The notes under the pieces were generated by a model that searched no databases, was not told where the DNA came from, and saw only the letters and a program-made list of their open reading frames with translations. A stretch of 40,026 bases of DNA from Candidatus Zixiibacteriota bacterium (GTDB taxonomy: Bacteria; Zixibacteria; MSB-5A5; GN15; FEB-12): assembly GCA_034439475.1 (NCBI GenBank), contig JAWXAN010000078.1, positions 1 through 40,026 of the forward strand. Direction: 5' to 3'. The number at the start of each line of letters is the position of its first letter. The stretch's first letter is position 1. Positions 14,950-24,424 of this stretch are shown piece by piece. The translations under genes and the position numbers were made by a program.

Positions 14950-17900
14950 CTATTTAGCACTGGCTGCTTGTCTCTTTGCAACCCAATCCGTTAACTCACG
15001 CCCATCGTACTTGCGGGTTTGGTTTCCCTCACGGATATAAACTTCTTTGTCAAAGTGGATGATCTCCTCTGAGCGGCGAACGGTCACTTCACACACTGTT
15101 CCTTCGGGAAGGTCTTGAAGGACAATATCCAATTGGGCGGCTGGGGACGGGTCAAGTCGGCTGTTTATAAGGTTGCGAAGTTTCAGTTGAAAGCCGTCTT
15201 TGTTCTGATTGCGTCCGCATAGTTTGAAATCTTTTTCCAGTCCCACTATAGTTCCGGCATCGGCCACACCAATTAGAAGTGTGCCCCCGTCGGCATTGGC
15301 GAATGCGCAGATCGTTTTCAGAACCTGTGCGGGTAGGGATGGCAGACTAAGACCGGTCGTGGTGTCAGCCTCCAATGTCGCTTTGAATTCCAAATGCTGG
15401 CCTTCTCCATTGGCGATAAGGGTGAGTATCGGGTGAGACTTCCAGTATTTGGGTGGTTTGGAGAGCACCGATTCGCAATGGGCAAGATAGTCGGCGTACT
15501 TCGTCTTGACTTCGGCGGTGAAGCCTTGCGCTTCGGCAAGCTTGCGATAACGGCGGCAGTACCAAAGTTCGATTTCTCGGATGTCTTCGACACGCAGACC
15601 AAACAACTCATAGATAATACGGTCGATTTGCTTTTGTTCAAAAAACTGGTACGAATATGTTTGATTCTGTTTCTGCTTGACGACAATGTCCATTACAAGC
15701 GAACGGAGTTCCGTCGCAGCAGTATCGGGAATTACGGGGAATCTAAATTCCTTGATGTCATCTCCGCTGGTATCCACAGAGTGCTTCACAAAGACTTTGA
15801 ATTGATACCTCGCAACCATTGAACAAAGGAGGCCCAAAAGTAATTCCTGATGATAGTGGTCTGAAAAGATGCCTGAACCCTTTGCTTCAAAGATAGCACC
15901 GCTATTTATCCTAAATGTGGGCGCGTAAATACCAGAAACAGAGAAGGATAAGCCAGCTTTGAAAAAATATTCTTGATTGAACCAGCGATGTCCGGGATTA
16001 TTCCTCATATCTTGGAGGGCTCCTCTAGCCCAATTGATGAAGTAGGGTGTTGGGACATAGTAATTCGGGAGCCAACCCTCTTCTGTGTCACTCGCCCCAC
16101 CCTTCTCAAACGGGACAAAGCAACCTGTCAGTGATGTCCAGTCTTTGTCGACGCCCGTGGTTTTTTCAATAGGGCTCAATGCCACCATTTCTTCTTCGGG
16201 CATTACCATGAAATCGTCTATAGGATCGTAAGAAGAATCGGCGCCGAGTCGGACTCGAACATACTTTTTATTATCCCCTGTCGAAATGCCGTGAACCACA
16301 TCGGCCACATCACCCAGCCTCGTAAAATTAGAATCGGTCAACAATTTCTGTAATGAAGGCAATCCGATAAAAAAGGAGTAATGGTCGTACGCGGCGATCT
16401 GGTCTTGACAATACGTGTACCGGGCATAGGTTAAAGTCTGGGCATCGAATCCGTGAGAGGCGACGGCGAGCAGGTTTGTATTGAGCAACGCATTGTCGTC
16501 AGATGGGATAGCCCGCAAATCGCCAGCAATAAGACTGTGATTCTCGTCAGGTGGTTTGTTGGTCAATGTAAGGATGCAGGTATCGACCGTCGCGTCGAAC
16601 ACCCAAGATGGAAGATCAAGCAAGTGATGGACCGAAGTCCGGCGGAGCAACAGTGTTCGCAGTGGTCGATGGCTTTTGATAGTTCGCCAGGTGTTTGAAA
16701 TGATAAAACTAAACTGACCACCTGGCCGAAGCAGTTGTAACGCTCTGGCCATAAAGATGCCATAGGTATCTTTGGATTGGCTACCGTCAGTGTTCCCGGG
16801 AAAATAGCGCTCGCGAAGGGAATTTTCTACTTTTACACCATAGGGCGGATTGGCAATGGCAATATCGAATCCGCCCGGCGCGGTTGGTGGGGCAAGTTGG
16901 TGTCCGGGATTCAGTTCTCCGGCAATCGTACTTTCAGCCGCACGAGGGAGGAAGACTTCTGCAAAATCAACAACCCAGTTAAACACTCCCATTGGAGCAG
17001 TGGCGTGGATTCTACGCTCCAAGTCCTTTTGTATCCTATGAATACTGGAACGAATGTCCTCTTTTCTCGTCGGATCGGTTTGTTGAGCATACTCGAGTTT
17101 TAACACTCTGATCTGTTCGATAAGTGTACTATCAAAAAGGTCGTACGGAAAATCTACTGGACTAGCAGCAGAAAGGCTGTCTCCGACGCCGACTTTGAAA
17201 TCTAGATTTGGTAGTGGCTCAGGGTCGTCACCTTTGAAATCGACTGCAAGTGAAAGCCATAATCGAAGACATGCAGTATTTACTGCGAAAGCCTCAAGAT
17301 CGACGCCATAAAGATTGTTCTGAATAATGTTCAGTTTGAGACGATAGTCATCATGAGCGGTTGTTGGCTCCGCCCTATTTTCCAGGAGACGGTGAATAAT
17401 TACCAATTCACTCAGCATTCCTACTAGATACGCCCCGCTACCGCAGGCTGGATCGACAATCCGTACGTCCCTAATAAGCTGTAAAAGGCTTTGCGCTTCT
17501 CTAAGAGACAAATTCTCGTTCGAATGGTTGTCGACAAGCTCTTCATGCCCTCCAAGATACTTTTTGAGAGTTTCTTTGCACATGAAGGCTACTATGTTTC
17601 TCGGAGTGTAGTAAGCGCCCTTGCCTCGACGATCTTCTCTCGTGACAAGACGTTCGAAGACCTTACCTAACATCTCTGGATCAACGGCGACCTGAATATT
17701 AAGAGGAGTAGACTCCTCAACGGTGAAGTTGAATCGGTAGAACAGCCCGACCGCTGAGATGATTGGGGCTAGTACTCGATCTGGGATGTCGTTTATCAGG
17801 TTGTCTTCTGGAGTACGTTCAAACAGACCGCCATTCAGATATTTGACGTGTCCAATTCTCTCATCATCCTGATGGCCGGGTTTTGCAAGCGCAGTAAAGA

Positions 17901-18618
17901 GCAAAAACTGCAGACGAGATTGAAAAACGGATTGACCTCCGATGCCTCCGGCTTCAAAGAGTGCTTTAAGGTAGTCTTTCCGTTCTCCTAAACGTAGCCA
18001 TCCTTTTTGCTCAATGAAACGGAGAAACATGAGTCTATTGAACAGTCGCTGAGTGACTAGCCTTCTAGTAGACTCATTTGGGAAGATATCGCTGAAGTAG
18101 TCTGAAGTATCGAAGAAGAGCTCTTCAAATTCTTTGAAGAATGCCCGTGATACTTTCTCGACATCGAAACCCTTCGCCCACTTTTTTGCCCAAATATCGG
18201 GGTCGGCCTGTTCACGAGGAGACGGCCATTCGAGCTCTTTCAGATTGTACTCGCACACGGTACGAGCGAGCATTTGCTGATTCCAACCGAATCCCGCTAG
18301 TGGTTCGGCCTTTGAATTGTCTGTTGATGGCTTGAAGTAGGCAAAGCGGAAATCCCGGTATTCATGCGTGCATATGAACAGCAAGTGCTCACGGTTCCAG
18401 GCCGGGCGGTCCGGATTGCGGCGCGCTCTTGGTACAAGGTCTTTAAGAATGCTACGGAGAACGGTAGTCATACCGCGTTCTCTCAGGAAGGGTTCGCTGA
18501 CTCTTGAATCGCAGAACGAATATGCCCCAAGGTTGCTGTGTCTCAGGATCAAGGGGCTGAATCTGAAGTATTCGCTCATCAAGCAGGTGCTGATCCAGGC
18601 CACTCCCGTGGAATTCAC
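14950..18618 (-). CDS. Eco57I-type N6-adenine DNA methyltransferase with C-terminal AlbA_2 domain (5' end frameshifted)
   Basis: A large restriction-modification methylase. In this reading, motif I is DPACGSGA (389-396), preceded by RRGKGAYYTPRNIVAFM, and the catalytic motif IV is NPPYG (590-594). A target-recognition region follows (about 700-1000), then an AlbA_2/Schlafen-like domain near 1090-1200 (LEFKATLE ... VLKTICAFANADGGTLLIGV). The true N-terminus lies in another frame (18452-18784), which reads into this one if one base is skipped near 18480-18510. The first 45 residues of this reading (MNSTGVAWIS...) are therefore spurious. It overlaps the SNF2 helicase gene via that fragment. The pair resembles DISARM drmD/drmMI or other helicase-methylase systems, but drmA, drmB and drmC are absent. 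Function if intact: epigenetic self-marking. Confidence 0.9.
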   Translation of the reverse strand: MNSTGVAWISTCLMSEYFRFSPLILRHSNLGAYSFCDSRVSEPFLRERGMTTVLRSILKDLVPRARRNPDRPAWNREHLLFICTHEYRDFRFAYFKPSTDNSKAEPLAGFGWNQQMLARTVCEYNLKELEWPSPREQADPDIWAKKWAKGFDVEKVSRAFFKEFEELFFDTSDYFSDIFPNESTRRLVTQRLFNRLMFLRFIEQKGWLRLGERKDYLKALFEAGGIGGQSVFQSRLQFLLFTALAKPGHQDDERIGHVKYLNGGLFERTPEDNLINDIPDRVLAPIISAVGLFYRFNFTVEESTPLNIQVAVDPEMLGKVFERLVTREDRRGKGAYYTPRNIVAFMCKETLKKYLGGHEELVDNHSNENLSLREAQSLLQLIRDVRIVDPACGSGAYLVGMLSELVIIHRLLENRAEPTTAHDDYRLKLNIIQNNLYGVDLEAFAVNTACLRLWLSLAVDFKGDDPEPLPNLDFKVGVGDSLSAASPVDFPYDLFDSTLIEQIRVLKLEYAQQTDPTRKEDIRSSIHRIQKDLERRIHATAPMGVFNWVVDFAEVFLPRAAESTIAGELNPGHQLAPPTAPGGFDIAIANPPYGVKVENSLRERYFPGNTDGSQSKDTYGIFMARALQLLRPGGQFSFIISNTWRTIKSHRPLRTLLLRRTSVHHLLDLPSWVFDATVDTCILTLTNKPPDENHSLIAGDLRAIPSDDNALLNTNLLAVASHGFDAQTLTYARYTYCQDQIAAYDHYSFFIGLPSLQKLLTDSNFTRLGDVADVVHGISTGDNKKYVRVRLGADSSYDPIDDFMVMPEEEMVALSPIEKTTGVDKDWTSLTGCFVPFEKGGASDTEEGWLPNYYVPTPYFINWARGALQDMRNNPGHRWFNQEYFFKAGLSFSVSGIYAPTFRINSGAIFEAKGSGIFSDHYHQELLLGLLCSMVARYQFKVFVKHSVDTSGDDIKEFRFPVIPDTAATELRSLVMDIVVKQKQNQTYSYQFFEQKQIDRIIYELFGLRVEDIREIELWYCRRYRKLAEAQGFTAEVKTKYADYLAHCESVLSKPPKYWKSHPILTLIANGEGQHLEFKATLEADTTTGLSLPSLPAQVLKTICAFANADGGTLLIGVADAGTIVGLEKDFKLCGRNQNKDGFQLKLRNLINSRLDPSPAAQLDIVLQDLPEGTVCEVTVRRSEEIIHFDKEVYIREGNQTRKYDGRELTDWVAKRQAASAK

Positions 18619-18784
18619 TTAGCGGCCATTCGTAGGCCACGTCCTCAACTGTTGATGTACCTTTTGGAATGGGCCAGCGAAGTGTATCTCGAAGAAGTTT
18701 CTCGATAAAGGTCTGTTGATTATTGACCTGGGAAATAGCAGTGAGAATATCTTGATCAGTAGGCACTAACTCAATTCCATCCAT
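18452..18784 (-). CDS. N-terminal fragment of the methyltransferase, out of frame
   Basis: 110 codons from an ATG at 18784, starting MDGIELVPTDQDILTAI, with WGIFVLRFKSQRTLPERT before the frame goes wrong and stops. In methylases of this type that segment runs straight into a GM..VLR.IL region, which here continues in the other frame as GMTTVLRSILKDLVP. A one-base insertion (or an assembly error) near 18480-18510 explains both. The start overlaps the 3' end of the SNF2 gene by 19 bases, consistent with an operon. Read together, 14950-18784 is one gene of about 1275 codons. Confidence 0.75.
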   Translation of the reverse strand: MDGIELVPTDQDILTAISQVNNQQTFIEKLLRDTLRWPIPKGTSTVEDVAYEWPLSEFHGSGLDQHLLDERILQIQPLDPETQQPWGIFVLRFKSQRTLPERTRYDYRSP

Positions 18785-21700
18785 GCTTTCAGGTTTGCTT
18801 TAACGCCGACTGGCGCTTGAACTTGTTTGAGGTACGTATTCTTAATGTGCACTTCAAGCTTAACTCGAATTTCAGTCAGTGATGCGTCAGGCAGTGATCG
18901 CCGTCGAGGAGTAGTTGGTTTCGACCGAATCAAGTCCAGAATTTGATCAGGTTCATCCAGTATTTTCTCGGTGCCAAGATCGAACAAATACCACTTCCTG
19001 AGTCCTTTGGATTCTTCCCACCTAATTTCTTCGGATCCATCGGAACCCGTCTCTTTGACCTGTCCGGGAAGGGCATAGCAAAAAAAGACGCTTTGTGTGC
19101 CCTTTTTAGGATGTTGTTTGCCACTGAAGAGTCTGCCGGGCATGGCTTCGAGTTTTTGCTCTAATTCTGGAAACGCTTTCAGGAGCCGCTGGTACTCAAG
19201 GTGCATGTCTTCGATCGTGCTGGTTGTTCCTTCATAGGTGTGGATAAACTCCTTAAGCGCGTCAAAATCATCGTCCGGCTTGAGGAGTTTTTTTCCCTCG
19301 ATGCCGAAAACTTTGGAGATACGTAGCGTTTTATGAGAGACTCTGGCATAAAGTTTAAGAATATCCTCAAGTTCATCGGGAGGCAGAAAATTCCAAAACT
19401 GCACAGTTCCACGCGTGCCTTTTCGACTCGGATGGTCGCTCAGCATGGCTTTTTCGATGTCAGGGCTGAGTCGTCGGTCGACTCGTCCGATTCGCTGCAT
19501 GAGCCTTACGGGATTCCAATGGAGGTCATAGTTGATCATGCAAGAGGCATCCTGGAGGTTCAGGCCCTCGGAGAGGACGTCTGTTGAGAGAAGAACACGA
19601 ATTTCCGTGAGTCCCTTCTTTTCGAGCTCGGTGGAATTTGAACCATTATAGTAAGGAGAAAAGCGAGTTATGGTTTCACTCCGGTCACGAGAATCAGAAC
19701 TGTCTATTTCGTCCACACCTTTAATGCTTGCTCTCACCAATTCATCCTGAAGGTACTTTGCAGTGTGCATAAATTCAGTAAAAATTAGGACTTTGTCGTT
19801 TTTGAGCCGGTCTTCTGTTGATAGGAGTTGGATTAGAGAAGTTAGTTTATCGTCGTTGCTTGGCTTAAACTTTTTTGTCTCACGCAGAAATTCGACTATT
19901 TGGTCAAGATCAATCTGCGTAGCGGTGATCATGTCTTCGACTCGATGGGAACTTCTTGAGATATTGTTGTCAATTTCATACTCCTTGAAGGACTCAACAA
20001 GGTCAGAAGAAATAAAATCATCATCCTCGTCATCATCTAACGGTCGAGTAGCAAAGTACTTTCTCATGCCGTTCGCATAAGTCAGGATCTCTTCGTTGAT
20101 CTGATTCCATTTCTTCAGCTGTGACTTTTGAGATTTCGTGGTGCTAAAATGGGATTGGAAGGCTAAGAGCTTTTGCATGAGTGCCACACAGGAAAGCTCG
20201 AATGCTTTCACTGAGCTTTCGAAGCGCTTTAGGAACTTGGTCCTGATGAGAGCCACAACTTCTTTCTGCCTGCCCTCTTCCATGGCATCTTTTTCAACCT
20301 TGTCATTCTTCAAATAAAACAAAGGATAGTAATTCGCGAGTGTGAAGAGAGGATTCTCCTTCTCAAATGCGTCTTCGAGTTTTTTGAGGAGGGCTCCATA
20401 GGTTTCCTTCATTGAATAGTTGACTACGCGCGGTTGGTCTCGAAAGGGAAAAGTGGCACTTGATTTTCCCTGTTGTTCGTTGCTCGCACGAACATAGGCC
20501 CGGCTCCGTTGAACTACAAGGGCACGAAAGAGAGTATCATCTCGCAAGATCCGCTCGGCCTCAAGCTGGTTGATCTCACCAAGAGCCTCTGGACTTTCGC
20601 CAATGAGTTTTTTTAAGGCTCGCTCCATCTTTAGAAAGTGCCCAGGAAGAGAATGAATTCCGAGGGGCGCGGCTTTGAAATAGCCTTTGTCCTCTCTTGA
20701 AAAAAGAGAAATCATGTTGTGGAGGTCGGCGAGCTTGTTATTAATAGGAGTGGCAGTCAGAAGGAAAACGGTCTTTCCCTCGCACACTTCATACATTTTC
20801 CGATAACGGGAGGGCTTTCTTGTTCCTTCTCCTTTGATGCCTCGATTACGAAAGTGATGCGCTTCGTCTATGATGATAACATCCGCCTGTTCGCCGATTC
20901 GAGCCATTTTGTCCTCCCAATCGCCCTCTCTGGAAAGATCGGTATGATTGTATACAGCCAGATTACTGAAGTCGCCTCTGAGACGGGGCAAGTATTTCTT
21001 TAGATGAGTTTCCCAAACCGGGGCATTAGCGGCTTTAGGAACAAACAAAGCGACTCGTTTTCGATCGAACGTACAAAGCCTCTCAATGAGCATGAGGCCG
21101 ACCAGAGTTTTACCAAGCCCTACGCCATCACAGAGGAACGCTCCGTTGTGCTGACTGGCAATTTTCATCAGGGATCGGTATCCTTCTTGCTGATAGTTAT
21201 CCAGCACATTGTAGATTATCGATTCAGAAAGCTCCCATTCTCCGACGGTTAACTCGTGTCCCTTGAAGAATTCTTGAAGAGATTTGGCATATACTTCGAA
21301 GGGAGAATAGTCACGGACATGGCGCTCGATTACCTTCAGAACATCATCTGAAATATCCTCGGCTGTATTCCAGTGTTTTTCATACCATGCCTGTAGCTCT
21401 TCGACCTCTCGGCGGATTTGGATATTCAGCTCAATATTAGTCGTCAACCCCGGAAACGTAAAATTGCTTGATCCGACAAGAGCAACAGAACCAATAACAG
21501 CTTGTTTGGCATGAGTGATGTATGCTTTGGCATGAAACTTGTCTTTTGTATACACCTTGCATTGAATTTGCTTTTTAGCAATGGCGGATAGAATAGCCGG
21601 GACACCGAGCAGGAAATCGTTCTGTTCCTTTTCCTTCTCTATGCTATCGTCAAGGCGAGTTTTCATTCTCTCTACGCCAGAAATTAGTGCCTTCTTGGTC

Positions 21701-21918
21701 CTCAGCGACACTGGATCACCCATCAGGATTCTAAGCTGATCAAGTTTCTGCCATTGGCCATCCAAGGCAAGCAATGCGCCAATTTCGAAGTAACCCGTAG
21801 CAATATCGAATTTGCTTGCAAGGTCAGCCCATTCCCGAAGGTACTGTTTGACCTTCCAATCGGAGTCGCTGTTATCGACTATGAAGAGATCCCCGCCCCT
21901 TGATTCTTCTTTTGACAT
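18766..21918 (-). CDS. PLD-SNF2 helicase/translocase (restriction-type)
   Basis: A 1050-residue protein. The N-terminal PLD domain (about 10-190) has H129-A-K131 and GSSNFT (149-154). The superfamily 2 Snf2-like motor has Walker A GVGLGKT (265-271), DEAH (351-354), motif III LLTATPINN, and the C-terminal helicase motifs STDVLSEGLNLQ and MQRIGRVDRR. An Asp-rich insert (DDDEDDD) lies between the lobes. Fused PLD-SNF2 proteins beside large methylases are seen in restriction-like defence loci, where the motor would translocate DNA and the PLD domain or a partner cut it. It is the first gene of the island transcript. The ATG at 21918 lacks a strong Shine-Dalgarno sequence. Activity against phage is inference. 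Confidence 0.93.
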   Translation of the reverse strand: MSKEESRGGDLFIVDNSDSDWKVKQYLREWADLASKFDIATGYFEIGALLALDGQWQKLDQLRILMGDPVSLRTKKALISGVERMKTRLDDSIEKEKEQNDFLLGVPAILSAIAKKQIQCKVYTKDKFHAKAYITHAKQAVIGSVALVGSSNFTFPGLTTNIELNIQIRREVEELQAWYEKHWNTAEDISDDVLKVIERHVRDYSPFEVYAKSLQEFFKGHELTVGEWELSESIIYNVLDNYQQEGYRSLMKIASQHNGAFLCDGVGLGKTLVGLMLIERLCTFDRKRVALFVPKAANAPVWETHLKKYLPRLRGDFSNLAVYNHTDLSREGDWEDKMARIGEQADVIIIDEAHHFRNRGIKGEGTRKPSRYRKMYEVCEGKTVFLLTATPINNKLADLHNMISLFSREDKGYFKAAPLGIHSLPGHFLKMERALKKLIGESPEALGEINQLEAERILRDDTLFRALVVQRSRAYVRASNEQQGKSSATFPFRDQPRVVNYSMKETYGALLKKLEDAFEKENPLFTLANYYPLFYLKNDKVEKDAMEEGRQKEVVALIRTKFLKRFESSVKAFELSCVALMQKLLAFQSHFSTTKSQKSQLKKWNQINEEILTYANGMRKYFATRPLDDDEDDDFISSDLVESFKEYEIDNNISRSSHRVEDMITATQIDLDQIVEFLRETKKFKPSNDDKLTSLIQLLSTEDRLKNDKVLIFTEFMHTAKYLQDELVRASIKGVDEIDSSDSRDRSETITRFSPYYNGSNSTELEKKGLTEIRVLLSTDVLSEGLNLQDASCMINYDLHWNPVRLMQRIGRVDRRLSPDIEKAMLSDHPSRKGTRGTVQFWNFLPPDELEDILKLYARVSHKTLRISKVFGIEGKKLLKPDDDFDALKEFIHTYEGTTSTIEDMHLEYQRLLKAFPELEQKLEAMPGRLFSGKQHPKKGTQSVFFCYALPGQVKETGSDGSEEIRWEESKGLRKWYLFDLGTEKILDEPDQILDLIRSKPTTPRRRSLPDASLTEIRVKLEVHIKNTYLKQVQAPVGVKANLKAWMELS

Positions 21919-22555
21919 TAATATTTCTTATCAGATCCAATCAATTTAAGAATGAACTACAACACTATTTTATCATCAAATCCTAATTCTGATTCGTGGC
22001 TATACCAACCCTATAGACACACAAGAATTTGATAAAATCCTAACCAATTAGCAAGACCTAAATAGTTGATTGATAATCTCATAGTGGTGGCAAGTCGAGA
22101 TAGTGCTTTGCTTAGTTGCGATTCCTATTCCAGTTGAAATTTGTGAACTGTTAGGCACAACAGCACCCCACCCACCTTGTGATAGACGATTTCGATTCTT
22201 GCTGTATACATACACTCATGTGCCGTATTAGTATAATTTCACATTCAACCAATAGACCTTCACTGGGTGATATTCGCACGTCGCTACATAAGCGATGGCC
22301 GGGTGCCGTTAAGTCATCTAACGATTTGGAAGCCAATACATTCGATTTTGCGCCGATGATGGAATCAGTCAATGCGGCTATATCAATGCAAGCCGTCCTT
22401 ATTTCCCTTTTGCGTCATTGCCCGACCGGCTTAATCTGAATAGACTTTTGATCCCCGAAACAACACGCACAACGGATTCGATTTCAATCACAAAACTCCC
22501 TTGAAAAAAAATTGTATTGCTCGCCGCCATCAATGCAGGAAGCATAAAATTGAGA
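21919..22555. other. Divergent intergenic region between the island operon and AbiE
   Basis: No gene is supported. Close to the SNF2 start, ATTTTATCA (21967-21975) and its inverse TGATAAAAT (22030-22038) lie 54 bases apart, each next to a copy of AAATCCTAA (21978-21986 and 22035-22043). This AT-rich arrangement could be an operator or promoter region for the minus-strand operon. An 86-codon open frame at 22179-22439 looks like chance. Confidence 0.35.
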
Positions 22556-22584
22556 TTGACACTGCAACGAAAATTAGGTATTTT
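22556..22584 (+). promoter_or_regulatory. Promoter of the AbiE-like pair
   Basis: A perfect TTGACA (22556-22561), 17 bases, then TATTTT (22579-22584). The start codon at 22595 is only 10 bases past the -10 box, so the transcript would be leaderless or nearly so, consistent with the absence of a Shine-Dalgarno sequence. Confidence 0.55.
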
Positions 22585-22594
22585 CCGTTTCAAA

Positions 22595-23233
22595 ATGAGC
22601 GCTTTAATTATATCACAAACTATTACAAGTAAGATACTTGCAAGGATTTATGGTAAAGGTAGGGGTAAGGTTTTTACTCCAAAAGACTTCCTCGATCTTG
22701 CTGGTCATAGAACGACGAGATCAATCCTCGACCGTCTGACCAGACAAGGGACAATTCGACGAGTTCTTCCAGGGGTCTACGATTACCCGGAGTATAGCAA
22801 TCTGCTCCAAGCCCTGTCCAGTCCTGATCCGGATGCCATTGCCAGAGCAAAAGCGCGAGCACAAGGTTGGACAATTCTGCCATCAGGAGAGACGGCAATG
22901 AATCTCCTCGGATTGTCGACTCAGGTCCCCGCAAAATGGGAGTATTTCAGTGACGGTCCTACCAGACAATATACATGGAGCGGCGGTACGTTGGCATTCA
23001 AGCATCGAGCGAATAAGGAGACAAGCATACTCTCACCTAAAACGGCCCTGCTCGTCCAAGCGCTTAAGACTCTTGGCGAGAAAAATGTCAACCAGTCGAT
23101 AATGGTCACACTACGCACAAAATTCGATGCAAAAGAGCTAAACCGAGCCATCCGAGAGGCGAAATATGCGACGAGTTGGGTTTACGATATAATCAAGCGG
23201 TTGGCCGAGAATAGTGAGCCGCGTGATGCGTGA
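22595..23233 (+). CDS. AbiEi-type antitoxin (DUF6088-like)
   Basis: A 212-residue protein with an N-terminal winged-helix region (GKVFTPKDFLDLAGHRTTRSILDRLTRQGTI, residues about 22-55), then RRVLPGVYDYP and a C-terminal antitoxin domain, as in AbiEi/DUF6088 proteins. These repress their own operon and neutralise the AbiEii nucleotidyltransferase. I chose the ATG at 22595 because homologous sequence starts there and the promoter sits directly in front; the longer reading from 22517 would include the promoter. The toxin gene overlaps its 3' end. Confidence 0.85.
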   Translation: MSALIISQTITSKILARIYGKGRGKVFTPKDFLDLAGHRTTRSILDRLTRQGTIRRVLPGVYDYPEYSNLLQALSSPDPDAIARAKARAQGWTILPSGETAMNLLGLSTQVPAKWEYFSDGPTRQYTWSGGTLAFKHRANKETSILSPKTALLVQALKTLGEKNVNQSIMVTLRTKFDAKELNRAIREAKYATSWVYDIIKRLAENSEPRDA

Positions 23234-24230
23234 GATAGCCAAGCGCCCGGAAAAAGAACGCCAAGAGCTATTTCGCGCTACCGCAGAACAAATGCAAGTG
23301 CATGAGGCGATCATTGAGAAAGACTTCTGGGTTTGCTGGGTTCTTGATTATTTGTTTCACGACAATAAGTGGAAAGATAGTATGGCCTTCAAAGGGGGGA
23401 CGAGCCTTTCGAAAGCATTTGGGGCGATCGAGCGGTTTTCAGAAGATATCGATATAATTTTGGACTGGAAGATACTTGGTTATTCGGATGATGAGCCATG
23501 GGAAGAGCGCAGTTCAACTCAGCAGGATATCTTTGGAAAGGAAGCAAACGACAAGACGGCGGAGTTTCTTGAACAAAAATTCGCGCCAATAATGCGCACT
23601 GATCTACAAATTCGTCTCGATGCCGAAATAGAGATTGAGACTTCCGGTCAGATAGTATTCATAAAGTATCCAAAGGCATTCTCATTGACGGCAATTCAGC
23701 CTCAGATAATACTTGAAATCGGACCATTGGCGGAATCTGTACCCAATGAGCAAAAGGAAATTCGTCCATTTGCGGCAGAGAAGTTCCCCAAGTTATTTGA
23801 CCAACAATTCACGGTGGTAAAAACTATTTCTGCCGAACGAACATTTTGGGAGAAGGCCACTATCCTACACCAGGAAGCCCACCGTGGGAGTGACAAATCT
23901 CTCCCGCCACGTTACTCCCGGCACTATTATGATCTGTATCGATTGAGTTGCCTGCCGGTCCGGGCGAAGGCGATTGCGGATCTCAATCTGTTGGATGCAG
24001 TCGCACAGTTTAAGATGAAATTCTATCGAAGCCCTTGGGCAAAGTACGAAGATGCAAAACCAGGCAGTCTCAGATTGTTGCCTCCAGTACACAATATTTC
24101 TGAATTAAAAAAAGATTATGATTCCATGCAGTCGATGCTTTTTGGGACTATTCCAAGTTTTGAGGAGATAATGGACGGACTGACTTCTTTGGAGAATGAG
24201 ATTAATAAAAATGAAAATCCTCAAAAATGA
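23226..24230 (+). CDS. AbiEii-type nucleotidyltransferase toxin
   Basis: A 334-residue protein of the AbiEii/MenA-like nucleotidyltransferase family. Motif I is FKGGTSLSKAF and the metal-binding pair is in RFSEDIDIIL, with IEKDFWVCWVLDYLF near the start as is usual for the family. Later conserved regions (VKTISAERTFWEKATILHQEAHR, split across 200-230) include the lysine/arginine helix. Family toxins transfer nucleotides to tRNA or other acceptors and cause growth arrest. The ATG at 23226 (MREIAKRPEKER) fits the usual family start and overlaps the antitoxin stop; a GTG at 23214 would add four residues. The last codons are followed at once by a DUF72 remnant. Confidence 0.88.
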   Translation: MREIAKRPEKERQELFRATAEQMQVHEAIIEKDFWVCWVLDYLFHDNKWKDSMAFKGGTSLSKAFGAIERFSEDIDIILDWKILGYSDDEPWEERSSTQQDIFGKEANDKTAEFLEQKFAPIMRTDLQIRLDAEIEIETSGQIVFIKYPKAFSLTAIQPQIILEIGPLAESVPNEQKEIRPFAAEKFPKLFDQQFTVVKTISAERTFWEKATILHQEAHRGSDKSLPPRYSRHYYDLYRLSCLPVRAKAIADLNLLDAVAQFKMKFYRSPWAKYEDAKPGSLRLLPPVHNISELKKDYDSMQSMLFGTIPSFEEIMDGLTSLENEINKNENPQK

Positions 24231-24347
24231 AACTTCACTTCGATTTGCCAGAATGTAAAAGTCCTGACTTATATTAACAATCACTTCGCCGGTCACGCTC
24301 CGACGACGGCCAAGAGATTGGAGATAGTGATAAGGAACCAGAAATAG
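24231..24347 (+). pseudogene. C-terminal fragment of a DUF72 protein (copy 1)
   Basis: The frame reads NVKVLTYINNHFAGHAPTTA, then KRLEIVIRNQK and a stop at 24345-24347. The YINNHFAGHAPTTA block is the conserved C-terminal signature of DUF72 (TIM-barrel) proteins. Only the last 35 residues remain, starting directly after the AbiEii stop codon, so the body was lost. Confidence 0.7.
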
Positions 24348-24424
24348 TCACGTTCCTCTTCAATTATGTTTTTAGCGACGGTGGGTTTTTCCCTCATGCG
24401 GCGCTTAAAAAGTACGCAATCAGG

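Noticed and set aside
7140-21918. Assignment of the island as complete Qat, type IV CBASS, Dpd or DISARM
   Set aside because: Key genes are missing: no QatA-type ATPase or TatD (Qat), no CD-NTase (CBASS), no TGT/DpdA (Dpd), no drmA/drmB (DISARM).
22179-22439. 86-codon plus-strand frame in the gap before AbiE
   Set aside because: No ribosome binding site, no conserved motif, and composition typical of chance.
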